Below, in pieces: positions 7,819-16,806 of a stretch of DNA of 64,000 nucleotides. This DNA is from Burkholderia paludis (GTDB taxonomy: Bacteria > Pseudomonadota > Gammaproteobacteria > Burkholderiales > Burkholderiaceae): positions 1 through 64,000 of the forward strand of contig NZ_JPGL01000062.1 of NCBI RefSeq assembly GCF_000732615.1, read 5' to 3'. The translations under genes were made by a program, and so were the position numbers. The first letter of the stretch is position 1; each line of letters starts with the position of its first letter. The notes below the pieces were generated by a model that was not told where the DNA came from, searched no databases, and saw only the letters and a program-made list of their open reading frames with translations.

Positions 7819-7914
7819 TCACGCCATCACGCCATCACGCCGTCACGCCGTCACGCCGTCACGCCGTCACACCGTCACACCGTCACACCGTCACACCGTC
7901 ACACCGTCACACCG
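7819..7914. repeat. 8-bp tandem repeat, 12 copies
   Basis: Twelve consecutive 8-bp units run without interruption: two TCACGCCA, then four TCACGCCG, then six TCACACCG. The block arrangement of the variants points to slippage expansion within each variant. The 3' end of the monooxygenase-esterase gene runs into the array and takes its stop codon (TGA on the minus strand at 7901-7899) from it. Copy-number change beyond the first units would leave the protein unchanged but would alter the 3' untranslated region. Confidence 0.9.
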
Positions 7915-10373
7915 TCGCGGCGATGCGGCGATGCGGCGACGCGTTCCGACGCAAACCCCGCCAGCGTGCGCAACGCGTCCCGCGCCGAGCGCAGGTAAAA
8001 CGCCTGCAGATGAAACACGTGCCAGCGTGCCGCGTGAATCTCCAGCCGGCACGGCACGCCGCACGCCTGCGCATGACGCGCGAGCCGCTGCGCATCCGAC
8101 AGCAGCACTTCCTGGTCGCCGGCCTGGATCAGCATCGGCGGCAGGCCGTGCAGGTCGACGTCGAGCGGGCCGGGCGCAGCCGTCGAGCCGGCGCCGTGGT
8201 ACCAGCGCAGCCCCTGTTCGAGCCAGCCGCGCCGGATCATCGGATCGTCGTGGCGGCGCGAGGCCAGCGTCGCGCCGCCGAGCGCCGGGTCGGTCACCGG
8301 CGAGATCAGCAGCAGCGCGGCGGCGGCCGGCTCGCCGCGCGCGCGCAGTGCGATGGCGAGCGCCAGCGCCAGCGCGCCGCCGGCCGAATCGCCCGCGATC
8401 ACGATCCGGTGCGCCGCATGACCCTGCGCACGCATCGTGTCGTACACGGCCAGCGCATCGTCGAGCGCGGCCGGGCTCGGGTGCTCGGGGGCCAGCCGGT
8501 AATCGGGCACCCACACCGGCAGGCCGGCGTCGTTCGCGAGCCGGGTCGTCACGCCGCGATGCGTATGCGGCCCGCCGAGGCAGAACGCGCCGCCGTGCAG
8601 ATACAGGATCGCGCCGCCCGTGTCGCCGCGCTTCGGCGCCACCACTTCGACCGGCACACGCCGCGCGCTCAGGCGGTAGCGCAGCGTGCCGCCCGCGCCG
8701 GGCATCAGCGGCGCGAGCAGCGCGACGACGCGGCGCTGCATGCGCGCGCCGAACGGCGGCCCGATCAGCGGCCGGAACGCCACGCGCAGGAAGCCGCGCA
8801 GCGACGCGGCGGAGAGTGCCTCCAGCCGGCCGGCGGGCGGCGTGACGACGGCGCCGTGCGCCGGCGCGGCCGCATCGGGCAGCGGATGCGTGAGGCGGTA
8901 CGCGGACAGCCCGGTTAAGCGCGTGAGCCACCGGTAGGTCAGCGTGAAGCCCGGCCAGTTCGTGCTGTTGTGTCCCGACGCATCGACGTACCAGCTCTTG
9001 CAGCTGTTCCACACCGACCCTTCGAGCCGCTGCTGCACATGGGCGTTGAAGCGCCGGTAGCGGCGTGCGTCGACGTCGATCTCGCGCGCGCCGTCGCGCC
9101 GCATCGTCTGCAGACAGCGCATCACATGCGCGATCTGGCTTTCGAGCATGTAGACGATCGAGTTGTGGCCGAGGTTGGTATTCGGGCCGTACAGCATGAA
9201 GAAGTTCGGAAAGCCGGGCACGGCAAGCCCGAGATACGCCTGCGCGCCGCGTCGCCACGTGTCGTTCAGGTCGCGCCCGTCGCGGCCCGTGATGCGCATC
9301 GGCGACAGGAACTCGGTGGCCGCGAACCCGGTGCCGTAGACGATCGCGTCGACCGGGTGGTGTACGCCGTCGACGGTCTCGATGCCGTCTTCGGTCACGC
9401 GCCGGATCCGCTGCGTGACGAGCGCGACGTTGTCGCGGCTCATCGCGGCGAGGTAGTCGCTCGACAGCAGGATGCGTTTGCAGCCGATCGGGTAGTCGGG
9501 CGTGAGCCGCTCGCGCAGCGCGGCGTCCGGCACGTCGCGCGCGAGCAGCTTGCGAAACGGCCGGCCGACCGCGAAATCCATCAGCCCGTGCAGGCGCGTG
9601 AACGCGATCGCGCGCGATTCGTAGCGCAGGTAGATCGACGCGCGATGCAGCTTCATCGCCCCCGGCAGCCGCCGGAACAGCGCCTTCTCCCACGGGCGGT
9701 AGGCGCGGTCGGGGCGCGGCATCACGTAGGCCGGCGAGCGCTGGAACACAACGAGGCGCCTTACGTCGCCGGCGATCGCCGGGACGAACTGGATCGCCGA
9801 CGCGCCGGTGCCCACCACGGCCACCCGCTTGCCGGCGAGCGGATAGTCGTGATCCCAGTGCGCGGAGTGGAACGCACGGCCGCGAAAGGTGTCGATGCCG
9901 GGCAGGTCGGGCAGCGCGGGGCGGCTCAACTGGCCGGTGCCGCTCACGAGCACGGCGGCGCTCAGCGTCGTGCCGTCGGCGAGCGTGACGCGCCACAGCG
10001 CGGCGGCTTCGTCGTAGCGCGCGTGTTCGACTTGCGCGCCGAAGTGCAGGTAGCGCGCGAGGCCGTACTTGCGTGCACAATGCCGCAGGTACGCGTGGAT
10101 TTCGGGCTGGGGCGCGAACACGCGCGACCACGCCGGGTTGGGTTCGAACGAGAACGAGTAGAGGTGCGAGGGCACGTCGCACGCCGCGCCCGGGTAGCTG
10201 TTGTCGCGCCACACGCCGCCGACGTCGTGCGAGCGTTCGAGGATCGCGAAATCGTGAATGCCGGCGCGCTGCAGCGCGATCGCCATGCCGATGCCGGCGA
10301 AGCCGGCGCCGATGACGATCGCCGCCAGCGGGGCGTCGGCTTCGGTGAGGCGGGAAGGATCAGGCGACAGCAT
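7899..10373 (-). CDS. Baeyer-Villiger monooxygenase fused to an alpha/beta-hydrolase (esterase)
   Basis: An 824-residue bifunctional protein. Residues 1-495 are a flavin-dependent monooxygenase: FAD site GAGFAGIG (22-29), the Baeyer-Villiger fingerprint FRGRAFHSAHWD (163-174) and NADPH site GTGASA (188-193). Residues about 510-815 are a hormone-sensitive-lipase-type hydrolase: oxyanion motif HGGAFCLGG (593-601), nucleophile Ser663 in GDSAGG, acid near D753 and His785 or His788 in WHVFH. The expected chemistry is ketone to ester, then hydrolysis. It overlaps the GMC gene by 14 bp in an operon. The C-terminus ends within an 8-bp tandem repeat. The ATG at 10373 is preferred because longer extensions lie inside the upstream gene. 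Confidence 0.9.
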   Translation of the reverse strand: MLSPDPSRLTEADAPLAAIVIGAGFAGIGMAIALQRAGIHDFAILERSHDVGGVWRDNSYPGAACDVPSHLYSFSFEPNPAWSRVFAPQPEIHAYLRHCARKYGLARYLHFGAQVEHARYDEAAALWRVTLADGTTLSAAVLVSGTGQLSRPALPDLPGIDTFRGRAFHSAHWDHDYPLAGKRVAVVGTGASAIQFVPAIAGDVRRLVVFQRSPAYVMPRPDRAYRPWEKALFRRLPGAMKLHRASIYLRYESRAIAFTRLHGLMDFAVGRPFRKLLARDVPDAALRERLTPDYPIGCKRILLSSDYLAAMSRDNVALVTQRIRRVTEDGIETVDGVHHPVDAIVYGTGFAATEFLSPMRITGRDGRDLNDTWRRGAQAYLGLAVPGFPNFFMLYGPNTNLGHNSIVYMLESQIAHVMRCLQTMRRDGAREIDVDARRYRRFNAHVQQRLEGSVWNSCKSWYVDASGHNSTNWPGFTLTYRWLTRLTGLSAYRLTHPLPDAAAPAHGAVVTPPAGRLEALSAASLRGFLRVAFRPLIGPPFGARMQRRVVALLAPLMPGAGGTLRYRLSARRVPVEVVAPKRGDTGGAILYLHGGAFCLGGPHTHRGVTTRLANDAGLPVWVPDYRLAPEHPSPAALDDALAVYDTMRAQGHAAHRIVIAGDSAGGALALALAIALRARGEPAAAALLLISPVTDPALGGATLASRRHDDPMIRRGWLEQGLRWYHGAGSTAAPGPLDVDLHGLPPMLIQAGDQEVLLSDAQRLARHAQACGVPCRLEIHAARWHVFHLQAFYLRSARDALRTLAGFASERVAASPHRRDGVTV

Positions 10374-12084
10374 GGCGGGTTTCCTCCGACGGGACGGCAG
10401 TGAGCGTGGCGTGTGAAGCAGGGGCGTCGTCGCGCCCGGTTGCCGCGGCGGTGTCGTCGTCGGATTCCGCATCCTGCCGCGCCGCTGCGCGGGACACGCC
10501 GCGCATCATGTCGACGGCCTTCTCTGCGATCATGATCGTCGGCGCGTTGGTGTTGCCGCCGATCAGCGTCGGCATCACCGACGCATCGACGATGCGCAGC
10601 CCCTGCAGGCCGCGCACGCGCAGTTGCGGATCGACGACGGCGAGTGCGTCGTGTCCCATCCGGCACGTGCCGACCGGGTGATACACGGTGTCGGTGCGCC
10701 GCCGCAGCACGTCGCGGATTTCGTCGTCGGTCGTGACGTTCGCGGTGAACAGGTCGCGCGTGATCCAGCGCGCGAGCGCCGGCGCCTCCATCAGCCGGCG
10801 CGTGAGCCGGAAGCCCGCGACCATGTCGTCGAGGTCGCGCGGATCGTCGAGGAACGCGGGATCGATGCGCGGCGCCGCGAGCGGATCGACGCCGTTCAGC
10901 GTGAGCGTGCCGCGGCTGCGCGGCCGCAGCAGGCACATGTGGCACGACAGCCCGTGGCCGGCATGCAGCTTGCGCGCGTGATCGTCGACGAGCGCGACCA
11001 CGAAGTGCAACTGGATGTCCGGCGCGTCGAGCCCGGCGCGCGTCTTCAGGAAGCCGCCGCCTTCCGCGAAATTCGACGTCAGCATCCCGCGCCGTTCGCG
11101 GCGAAAACGCGCGAACTCGCGCAGCATGCGCAGGCCGCCGCGCACCGATACGCCCATCGTGTCGGCGCTGCGCGTGCGGTAGCCGAGGATGAAATCCGGA
11201 TGATCCTGCAGGTTGCGCCCGACGCCGGGCAGATCGGCGTGCACCGGGATGCCGAGCGCTTGCAGGTCGCGGCCCGGGCCGACGCCCGACAGCAACAGCA
11301 ACTGCGGCGTCTGCAACGCGCCGGCTGCAAGCACGACTTCGCGGCGCGCGCGCAGCGTGCGGACCTCGCCGTGCTGCCGCACTTCGACGCCGACGGCGCG
11401 CGTGCCGTCGAACAGGAGCCGCAGCACCTGCGCATGCGTCTCGACCGTCAGGTTGTCGCGGCGGCCGACGTGCGGCAGCAGGTACGCGCGCGCCGCGCTC
11501 CAGCGTTCGCCGTGCTTCTGCGTGACCTGGTAGATGCCGATGCCTTCCTGCTGCGCGCCGTTGAAATCGTCGGTGAGCGGCAGGCCGGCCTGTTGGGCGG
11601 CTTCCAGGTAGCACGCGTGGAACGGGTTGCCGGTGCGCAGGTCGCTGACCCACAGCGGGCCGTCGCGGCCATGCCATTCGTCGGCGAAGCGCTCGTTGTG
11701 CTCGCTCAGGCGGAAGTACGGCAGCACGTCGTCGTACGCCCAGCCTTCATTGCCGAGCGCGGCCCAGCCGTCGTAGTCGACCCGGTGGCCGCGGATGTAC
11801 ACCATCGCGTTGATCGCCGACGAGCCGCCCAGCGCCTTGCCGCGCGGCTGGTAGCCGATGCGCCCGCCGAGCCTCGGCTGCGGCACCGTGTCGAACGCCC
11901 AGTTGTTCACGCGGGTCGGCAGCATTGCGACCGCGCCGGTCGGGACGTTGACGACGGCGCCGTCGCCGCGGCCGCCGGCCTCGAGCACGCAGACGGTCAC
12001 GGCCGGGTCCTCGGTCAGCCGCCCCGCGACGACGCAGCCGCCCGAACCGCCGCCGACAACGATGTAGTCGAAAGTCTTGCTCAT
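10360..12084 (-). CDS. GMC-family FAD-dependent alcohol dehydrogenase/choline dehydrogenase-like
   Basis: A 574-residue oxidoreductase with the N-terminal ADP-binding VVGGGSGGCVVAGRL, the GMC signature PRGKALGGSSAINAMVYIRG and the C-terminal catalytic region with His in VYHPVGTCRMG and Asn in GGNTNAPTIMIAE. These resemble AlkJ/BetA-like membrane-associated alcohol dehydrogenases. AGGAG precedes the start at 12084. It is the first gene of an operon with the BVMO-esterase fusion and is divergent from an AraC regulator. Oxidation of an alcohol to the ketone or aldehyde that feeds the BVMO is a reasonable inference; the real substrate is unknown. About 40 C-terminal residues beyond the core are low-complexity. 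Confidence 0.9.
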   Translation of the reverse strand: MSKTFDYIVVGGGSGGCVVAGRLTEDPAVTVCVLEAGGRGDGAVVNVPTGAVAMLPTRVNNWAFDTVPQPRLGGRIGYQPRGKALGGSSAINAMVYIRGHRVDYDGWAALGNEGWAYDDVLPYFRLSEHNERFADEWHGRDGPLWVSDLRTGNPFHACYLEAAQQAGLPLTDDFNGAQQEGIGIYQVTQKHGERWSAARAYLLPHVGRRDNLTVETHAQVLRLLFDGTRAVGVEVRQHGEVRTLRARREVVLAAGALQTPQLLLLSGVGPGRDLQALGIPVHADLPGVGRNLQDHPDFILGYRTRSADTMGVSVRGGLRMLREFARFRRERRGMLTSNFAEGGGFLKTRAGLDAPDIQLHFVVALVDDHARKLHAGHGLSCHMCLLRPRSRGTLTLNGVDPLAAPRIDPAFLDDPRDLDDMVAGFRLTRRLMEAPALARWITRDLFTANVTTDDEIRDVLRRRTDTVYHPVGTCRMGHDALAVVDPQLRVRGLQGLRIVDASVMPTLIGGNTNAPTIMIAEKAVDMMRGVSRAAARQDAESDDDTAAATGRDDAPASHATLTAVPSEETRHAVA

Positions 12085-12346
12085 GGAATCGTCTCCTGAT
12101 GGTCGATGGATCAAGCGACGCGCGGCGTCGCGGGCGCGTCGGCGGGCGCCGCGCGCGGGCATTCTTCTTCGGGGGCGGGATCGGTCGGGCGACTCGGTCG
12201 CATGGTGTCTCCTGCGGGGCGATGGCGTCGTTCGGGCGACGGCTGAATGACGTCGATGGTGCTGCCCGCATGGGAAAACACCAATGCTGCTTCGGGACAA
12301 TTGTTTTAGTATTTGGGCCAAATCGGCGCTTCGAGGGTTTCTCCGC

Positions 12347-13375
12347 ATGAGCTTCTGGGATTTCACCCGGAGTCCGGCCAGCGCCCGGCTGCTGGTCGAT
12401 TTCGGCGACGAACGCGGCGTGCCGCACGCGAAACTGCTGGCCGGCACGGGGCTTGCGGACACGCAGCTCGACGACCCGAACGTCGAGGTGACGGCCGCGC
12501 AGGAACTGCGGCTGACCGGCAACCTGCTGCGCGCGCTCGGGCGCGCGCAGGGCCTCGGGTTCGAGGCCGGCCTGCGCTATCACTTTTCCGCATACGGCGT
12601 GTGGGGCTACGGGCTGATCGCGAGCGCGACCGGGCACGACGCGCTGGCGCTGGCGATGCGCTTCCTGCCGCTCACGTATGCGTACACCGTCATCACGTAC
12701 CGCGAGGAGCACGGCATGGGCGTGCTCAATTTCGGTGCGCCGGAACTCGACGGCGACCTGAGCCGGTTTCTCGTCGAACGCGACATGACGGCGGCAGCCG
12801 TGCTGCTGCAGGAAATCGCCAGCGACGATTTCGCGTTGTCGCGCTTCACGCTGCAGGCCGCGCGTGCGCCGTCGCTCGTCGTGCCGCCGATCGCGGGCGT
12901 CGAGCCGGTGTTCTCGGCGCGCGCGAACAGCCTTGCGTTCGACCGCGCGTTTCTCGACCGGCCGCTGCCGCACGCGAATCCGCTGACGGTGTCGATGTGC
13001 GAACAGATGTGCGCGCAACTGGTCGACGCGCGGCGCGCACGCTTGGGCACGTCGGAGATGGTGCGCCAGTATCTGGGCGCGACGTCCGGCACCGCGCCGT
13101 TTTCGCTCGAGGACATGGCGCGGCTGATGAACACGAGCCCGCGCACGCTGAAGCGCCGGCTGCAGGAGGAGGGCACGACGTTCCGGGCACTGCTCGCGCA
13201 GGCGCGCGGCGTGATGGCCGAGACGCTGCTCGGCGACGCGCGCCTGTCGCTCACGGACGTGGCCGAGCGGCTCGGCTTCAGCGACCTGTCGAGCTTCTCG
13301 CAGGCGTTCAAGCGCTGGTACGGCGTGCCGCCGGGCGTGTACCGCAGCGGCGTGCTGCGGGACGGCGGCGGGTGA
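12347..13375 (+). CDS. AraC-family transcriptional regulator (OruR/arabinose-binding-like N-terminus)
   Basis: A 342-residue regulator. The N-terminal ~200 residues (HFSAYGVWGYGLIASATGHD) match the PF12625-type sensor domain found in OruR/VirS-like proteins. The C-terminal AraC DNA-binding domain contains MARLMNTSPRTLKRRLQEEG and DVAERLGFSDLSSFSQAFKR. It is divergent from the GMC-BVMO operon across a 262-bp spacer and is its probable regulator. The inducer is unknown. The ATG at 12347 gives the domain its normal N-terminus. Confidence 0.9.
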   Translation: MSFWDFTRSPASARLLVDFGDERGVPHAKLLAGTGLADTQLDDPNVEVTAAQELRLTGNLLRALGRAQGLGFEAGLRYHFSAYGVWGYGLIASATGHDALALAMRFLPLTYAYTVITYREEHGMGVLNFGAPELDGDLSRFLVERDMTAAAVLLQEIASDDFALSRFTLQAARAPSLVVPPIAGVEPVFSARANSLAFDRAFLDRPLPHANPLTVSMCEQMCAQLVDARRARLGTSEMVRQYLGATSGTAPFSLEDMARLMNTSPRTLKRRLQEEGTTFRALLAQARGVMAETLLGDARLSLTDVAERLGFSDLSSFSQAFKRWYGVPPGVYRSGVLRDGGG

Positions 13376-13429
13376 CGAATCGCGGTACGATCGGCTACCT
13401 TCACGCAGGACCTTCACGAGAGCATCCGC

Positions 13430-13939
13430 ATGATTTCGATTCGCCCGATGACCGACGACGATTTCCCGCGCTTCTGGCCGATTTACCGCGCGGTCGTCGC
13501 CGCTCAGGAAACCTACGCATTCGATCCCGCGCCGACGCCCGAAGCGGCGCGCGCCCTGTGGCTCGACGCACCGCTCTGCACGTGGATCGCCGAGGAAGAC
13601 GGCGCGGTGCTCGGCTCGTACTACCTGAAGGCGAACGCTGCCGGGCCCGGCAATCACGTGTCCAACTGCGGCTACATGGTGAGCGAGGCCGCACGCGGCC
13701 GCGGCGTCGCGCGCCTGATGTGCGAGCACTCGCAGCAGATCGCGCGCGAGCGCGGCTTTCTCGCGATGCAGTTCAACTCCGTGGTCGCGACCAACGACGC
13801 GGCGGTCGCGCTGTGGAGCAAGCTCGGCTTCGAGATCGTCGGCCGCCTGCCGCGCGCATACCGTCACGCGCGGTTCGGCTTCGTCGATTGCCTGGTGATG
13901 TTCAAGTGGCTCGGCGACCCGGCGGCGGCCGAAGCCTGA
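13430..13939 (+). CDS. GNAT N-acetyltransferase
   Basis: A 169-residue single GNAT domain. The start MISIRPMTDDDFPRFWPIYR, the acetyl-CoA loop VSEAARGRGVARLMCEH (R/Q-x-x-G-x-G/A) and the late helix VATNDAAVALWSKLGFEIVG are standard. The N-terminal pattern resembles the phosphinothricin/amine acetyltransferase branch, but the acceptor cannot be told from sequence. It lies 54 bp downstream of the AraC gene in the same direction and could be co-transcribed with it and the following MFS gene. Confidence 0.88.
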   Translation: MISIRPMTDDDFPRFWPIYRAVVAAQETYAFDPAPTPEAARALWLDAPLCTWIAEEDGAVLGSYYLKANAAGPGNHVSNCGYMVSEAARGRGVARLMCEHSQQIARERGFLAMQFNSVVATNDAAVALWSKLGFEIVGRLPRAYRHARFGFVDCLVMFKWLGDPAAAEA

Positions 13940-14001
13940 GCACGCCGCTGCTGCCGCCGCCATTGCGGCGGCGCGACTCGAACGACGAAGGAGACACCCC
14001 G

Positions 14002-15252
14002 ATGCGCGCAGCGCCGCAACCGGAACGCGCCGGCCCCTCGCGGCCGGACGCCGGCGCCACCGATTCCGACCGCATCGCCGCGTGGCGGCTCGCGATCTGC
14101 CTGTCGCTCGGCAGCGCGATCGCGCTCGGCCTCGCGCGTTTCTCCTATGCATTGCTGCTGCCGCCGATGAAGGCCGATCTCGGCTGGACCTTCGCGCAGG
14201 CCGGCGCGCTGAACACGGCGAACGCGGCCGGCTATCTGGTCGGCGCACTCGCGTTTCCGTCGCTGTCGCGGCGCTGGCGCGCGGGCACGCTGCTGGCGGC
14301 CGGCTGTGCACTGACCGCGCTGCTGATGGCCGCGTGCGGGCTCACGTCGGGCATGCACGCGCTGCTCGTCGAGCGGCTCGCGACGGGCGTCGGCAGCGCG
14401 CTGATCTTCATCAGCGGCGGCGTGCTGGCCGCGCGGCTCGCATCGGCGTCGCCGCGCGACGCGGGGCTGCTGCTCGGCCTCTATTACGGCGGCACCGGAT
14501 GGGGCGTCGTCGCGTCGTCGCTGCTCGTGCCGGCCACGCTCGCGCATGGCGCGCACGGCTGGCAGCCCGCGTGGTTCGCGCTCGCGTGCGCCTGCGTGCT
14601 GTTCTCGGCGGCGGCCGTGTCGGCCGCGCGTCGCATCGAGCGCGCGCATGCGGCGCCGGCCGCGCCGCGCGACGGCGCGACATCGGGCGCGAATGCGAGC
14701 GCGGCCCGCTTTGCGCTCGCGCTGGCCGGGTACGGCCTGTTCGGCGTCGGCTATATCGGGTACATGACCTTCATCGTCGCGCTGCTGCGCGGCGCGGGGA
14801 TGAGCGGCACGGTGGTCGCCGCGTTCTACGTGATGCTCGGCGTCGCGACCGTGGTGTCGGCGCGGCTGTGGTCGGGGCTGCTCGACCGGATGCGCGGCGG
14901 CCAGGCGCTGGCCGTGCTCAACGCGCTGCTCGGCATCGCGACGCTGATGCCGGCGATGGTCGTGCATCCGGTCGCCGCATTCGCCTCGGGCGTGCTGTTC
15001 GGCGCGACGTTCCTGTCGGCCGTCGCGTCGACGACCGCGTTCGTGCGGCACAACCTGCCGCCCGACGGGTGGGCGAAAGGGATCAGCGCGTTCACGACGG
15101 TCTTCGCGTTCGGCCAGATCGCCGGGCCCGTCGCGATCGGCTGGGTGTCGGACAGCGCGGGGCTCGCGCGCGGGCTCGTGTATTCGGCGCTGACGCTGTT
15201 CGCGGGCGCCGCGCTCGCGGCGGGGCAGCGCGCGTTGCGCAAGCCCGCGTAG
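14002..15252 (+). CDS. YbfB/YjiJ-type MFS transporter
   Basis: A 416-residue membrane protein with 12 predicted helices. The pattern SAIALGLARFSYALLLPPMK at the start, GLYYGGTGWGVV and the late TAFVRHNLPPDGWAKGISAF are typical of the YbfB/YjiJ family of major facilitators, whose substrates are mostly unknown. AAGGAG precedes the ATG at 14002. It follows the GNAT gene by 62 bp on the same strand and converges with the flavin reductase gene, 11 bp apart. Confidence 0.88.
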   Translation: MRAAPQPERAGPSRPDAGATDSDRIAAWRLAICLSLGSAIALGLARFSYALLLPPMKADLGWTFAQAGALNTANAAGYLVGALAFPSLSRRWRAGTLLAAGCALTALLMAACGLTSGMHALLVERLATGVGSALIFISGGVLAARLASASPRDAGLLLGLYYGGTGWGVVASSLLVPATLAHGAHGWQPAWFALACACVLFSAAAVSAARRIERAHAAPAAPRDGATSGANASAARFALALAGYGLFGVGYIGYMTFIVALLRGAGMSGTVVAAFYVMLGVATVVSARLWSGLLDRMRGGQALAVLNALLGIATLMPAMVVHPVAAFASGVLFGATFLSAVASTTAFVRHNLPPDGWAKGISAFTTVFAFGQIAGPVAIGWVSDSAGLARGLVYSALTLFAGAALAAGQRALRKPA

Positions 15253-15263
15253 TCAGGCGGGCG

Positions 15264-15809
15264 TCACCGCGCGCAAGCGGTGCGCGACACGCGATGAAAC
15301 GCGCGGCTGAAGTAGATGAGGCTGTCGCCGTCGTCGCGCACGCGGATCGCCGTCGCCTCGATGAACATCACCGAATGCGAGCCCACTTCCTTCATGTCGG
15401 CGATCGTGCCCTGCAGGCTCGCGAGCGCGTCGCGCAGCACGGGCACGTCCTGCTCGCCGCGATCCCAGACGGGCAGGTCGAAACGCCGCTCCATCGGCAG
15501 GTCGGTGAGTCCTGCGAAGTGCCGTGCGAGCAACTCGTGCTCGGCCGGCAGCACGTTGATGCAGACATGGCGGTTGCGCTCGAAGGTCGCGTGCATCGCG
15601 CTCGACCGGTTCAGGCACACGAGCAGGGTCGGCGGCGCGTCGGTGACGGAACACACGGCGCTCGCGGTGATGCCGCAGCGGCCGTGCGGCCCGGCGGTGG
15701 TGATCACGTTGACGGCCGCGCCGAGGTGGGCCATCGCCTGGCGGAAGGCCTTCTGCGCGTCGGTCGGTTCGACGCGCGCCGGTTGCCGGATATCGGTCGT
15801 GGAAGACAT
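15264..15809 (-). CDS. iacG: Flavin reductase (IacG/HpaC-like), left edge of the auxin locus
   Basis: A 181-residue RutF/HpaC-type NAD(P)H:flavin reductase with VNVITTAGPHGRCGITASA, TLLVCLNRSSAMHATF, NVLPAEHELLA and the C-terminal GSHSVMFIEATAI and LIYFSRAFHRV. In auxin (iac) clusters IacG supplies reduced flavin to the monooxygenase IacA. A second, clearly homologous reductase is encoded at 27905-28426, so which one serves IacA cannot be decided here. It is divergent from the FixJ-like regulator gene across a 352-bp intergenic region. Confidence 0.8.
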   Translation of the reverse strand: MSSTTDIRQPARVEPTDAQKAFRQAMAHLGAAVNVITTAGPHGRCGITASAVCSVTDAPPTLLVCLNRSSAMHATFERNRHVCINVLPAEHELLARHFAGLTDLPMERRFDLPVWDRGEQDVPVLRDALASLQGTIADMKEVGSHSVMFIEATAIRVRDDGDSLIYFSRAFHRVSRTACAR

Positions 15810-16161
15810 GGACACTCCTGGTTGGACGAAAGCGGCGCTCGCGCGGCGCTGCCGGTGCAGCGCCGGATCGCCGACGATGACCCGAGCGTACGTCACGAAA
15901 ATACGGCCGACCATTCGCACGATTGACGATCGGGATGGCGTTCCCGCCAACGCGTCTAAAGGTTCTACCTAGATGCGCGGCGCCCCGCGCGAAAAAAACC
16001 GCGATTGTGCGTTCGTGCGGCCTGTGAAGGGGTTTCCAGCGGGTTTTCGGCTCGTTATGATGTGCCGCACACCCCCCGGCGAACGACGCGCGAGGAGCCG
16101 GCCGACGGCCTTTCGCGCGGCGTGTGCGATACCCATACCGATATTCAGCGAGACACCCGCG
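15810..16161. promoter_or_regulatory. Divergent promoter region, flavin reductase / FixJ-like regulator
   Basis: No gene is seen in these 352 bases. TTTCCA (16033-16038) and TATGAT (16056-16061) with 17-bp spacing form a good sigma-70-like promoter for the regulator gene. The imperfect inverted repeat CTAAAGGTTCTACCTAG (15956-15972) lies between the divergent promoters and could be an operator. Both are inferences from sequence pattern. Confidence 0.5.
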
Positions 16162-16794
16162 ATGATGGCACCCGCACCGATCGTATACATCGTCGACGAC
16201 GACAGCGGCATGCGGACGTCGCTCGCGTGGTTGCTCGAATCGGTCGGCATCGCGTCCGAAGGGTTCGCGAGCGCCGCCGATTTCCTCGCACGCTTCGACG
16301 TGAACCTGCCCGCATGCCTCGTGCTCGACGTGCGGATGCCCGAGAAGAGCGGCTTCGACGTGCAGGCCGAACTGAACGCGCGCGGCGCGACGCTGCCGGT
16401 GATCTTCGTCAGCGGGCACGGCGACATCCCGATGTCGGTGCGCGCGCTGCAGAACGGCGCGATCGATTTCGTCGAGAAGCCGTACAACTCGCAGCAGATG
16501 CTCGAACGCGTGCAGCGCGCGCTGCGGCTCGCGCAGCAGCGGCACGCGGTGAGCCGGCGCCACCGCGAGCTGCGCCAGCGGCTCGATGCGCTGACCGCGC
16601 GCGAGAAGGAGGTGCTGCGCGGCGTCGTGGACGGCAAGGGCAGCAAGCAGATCGCGTCGGACCTGTCGATCAGCGTGAAGACCGTCGACGTGCATCGCGC
16701 GAGCATCAAGGAGAAGCTCGGCGCGACGTCGATCGCCGCGCTCGTGCGCGACGTGATGGTCGTGTGGGGCGACGACGGCGAGTCGTCGCGATAG
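16162..16794 (+). CDS. FixJ/StyR-like response regulator, probable auxin-locus activator
   Basis: A 210-residue regulator. The receiver has D12-D14, phosphoacceptor Asp56 in LVLDVRMPEKSGFDV and Lys in FVEKPYNSQQML, which is characteristic of the FixJ subgroup. The LuxR HTH reads LTAREKEVLRGVVDGKGSKQ followed by KTVDVHRASIKEKLGA. Its likely partner is the two-PAS kinase encoded at 21201-22679, separated from it by iacABIHE. A two-component system is reported to control iac genes in Paraburkholderia phytofirmans, which fits. Two adjacent ATGs (16162, 16165) are possible starts. Confidence 0.88.
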   Translation: MMAPAPIVYIVDDDSGMRTSLAWLLESVGIASEGFASAADFLARFDVNLPACLVLDVRMPEKSGFDVQAELNARGATLPVIFVSGHGDIPMSVRALQNGAIDFVEKPYNSQQMLERVQRALRLAQQRHAVSRRHRELRQRLDALTAREKEVLRGVVDGKGSKQIASDLSISVKTVDVHRASIKEKLGATSIAALVRDVMVVWGDDGESSR

Positions 16795-16806
16795 GGCCGG
16801 CCGGGC

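Noticed and set aside
7819-7914. Possible CRISPR array
   Set aside because: Units are only 8 bp with no spacers; a simple tandem repeat.
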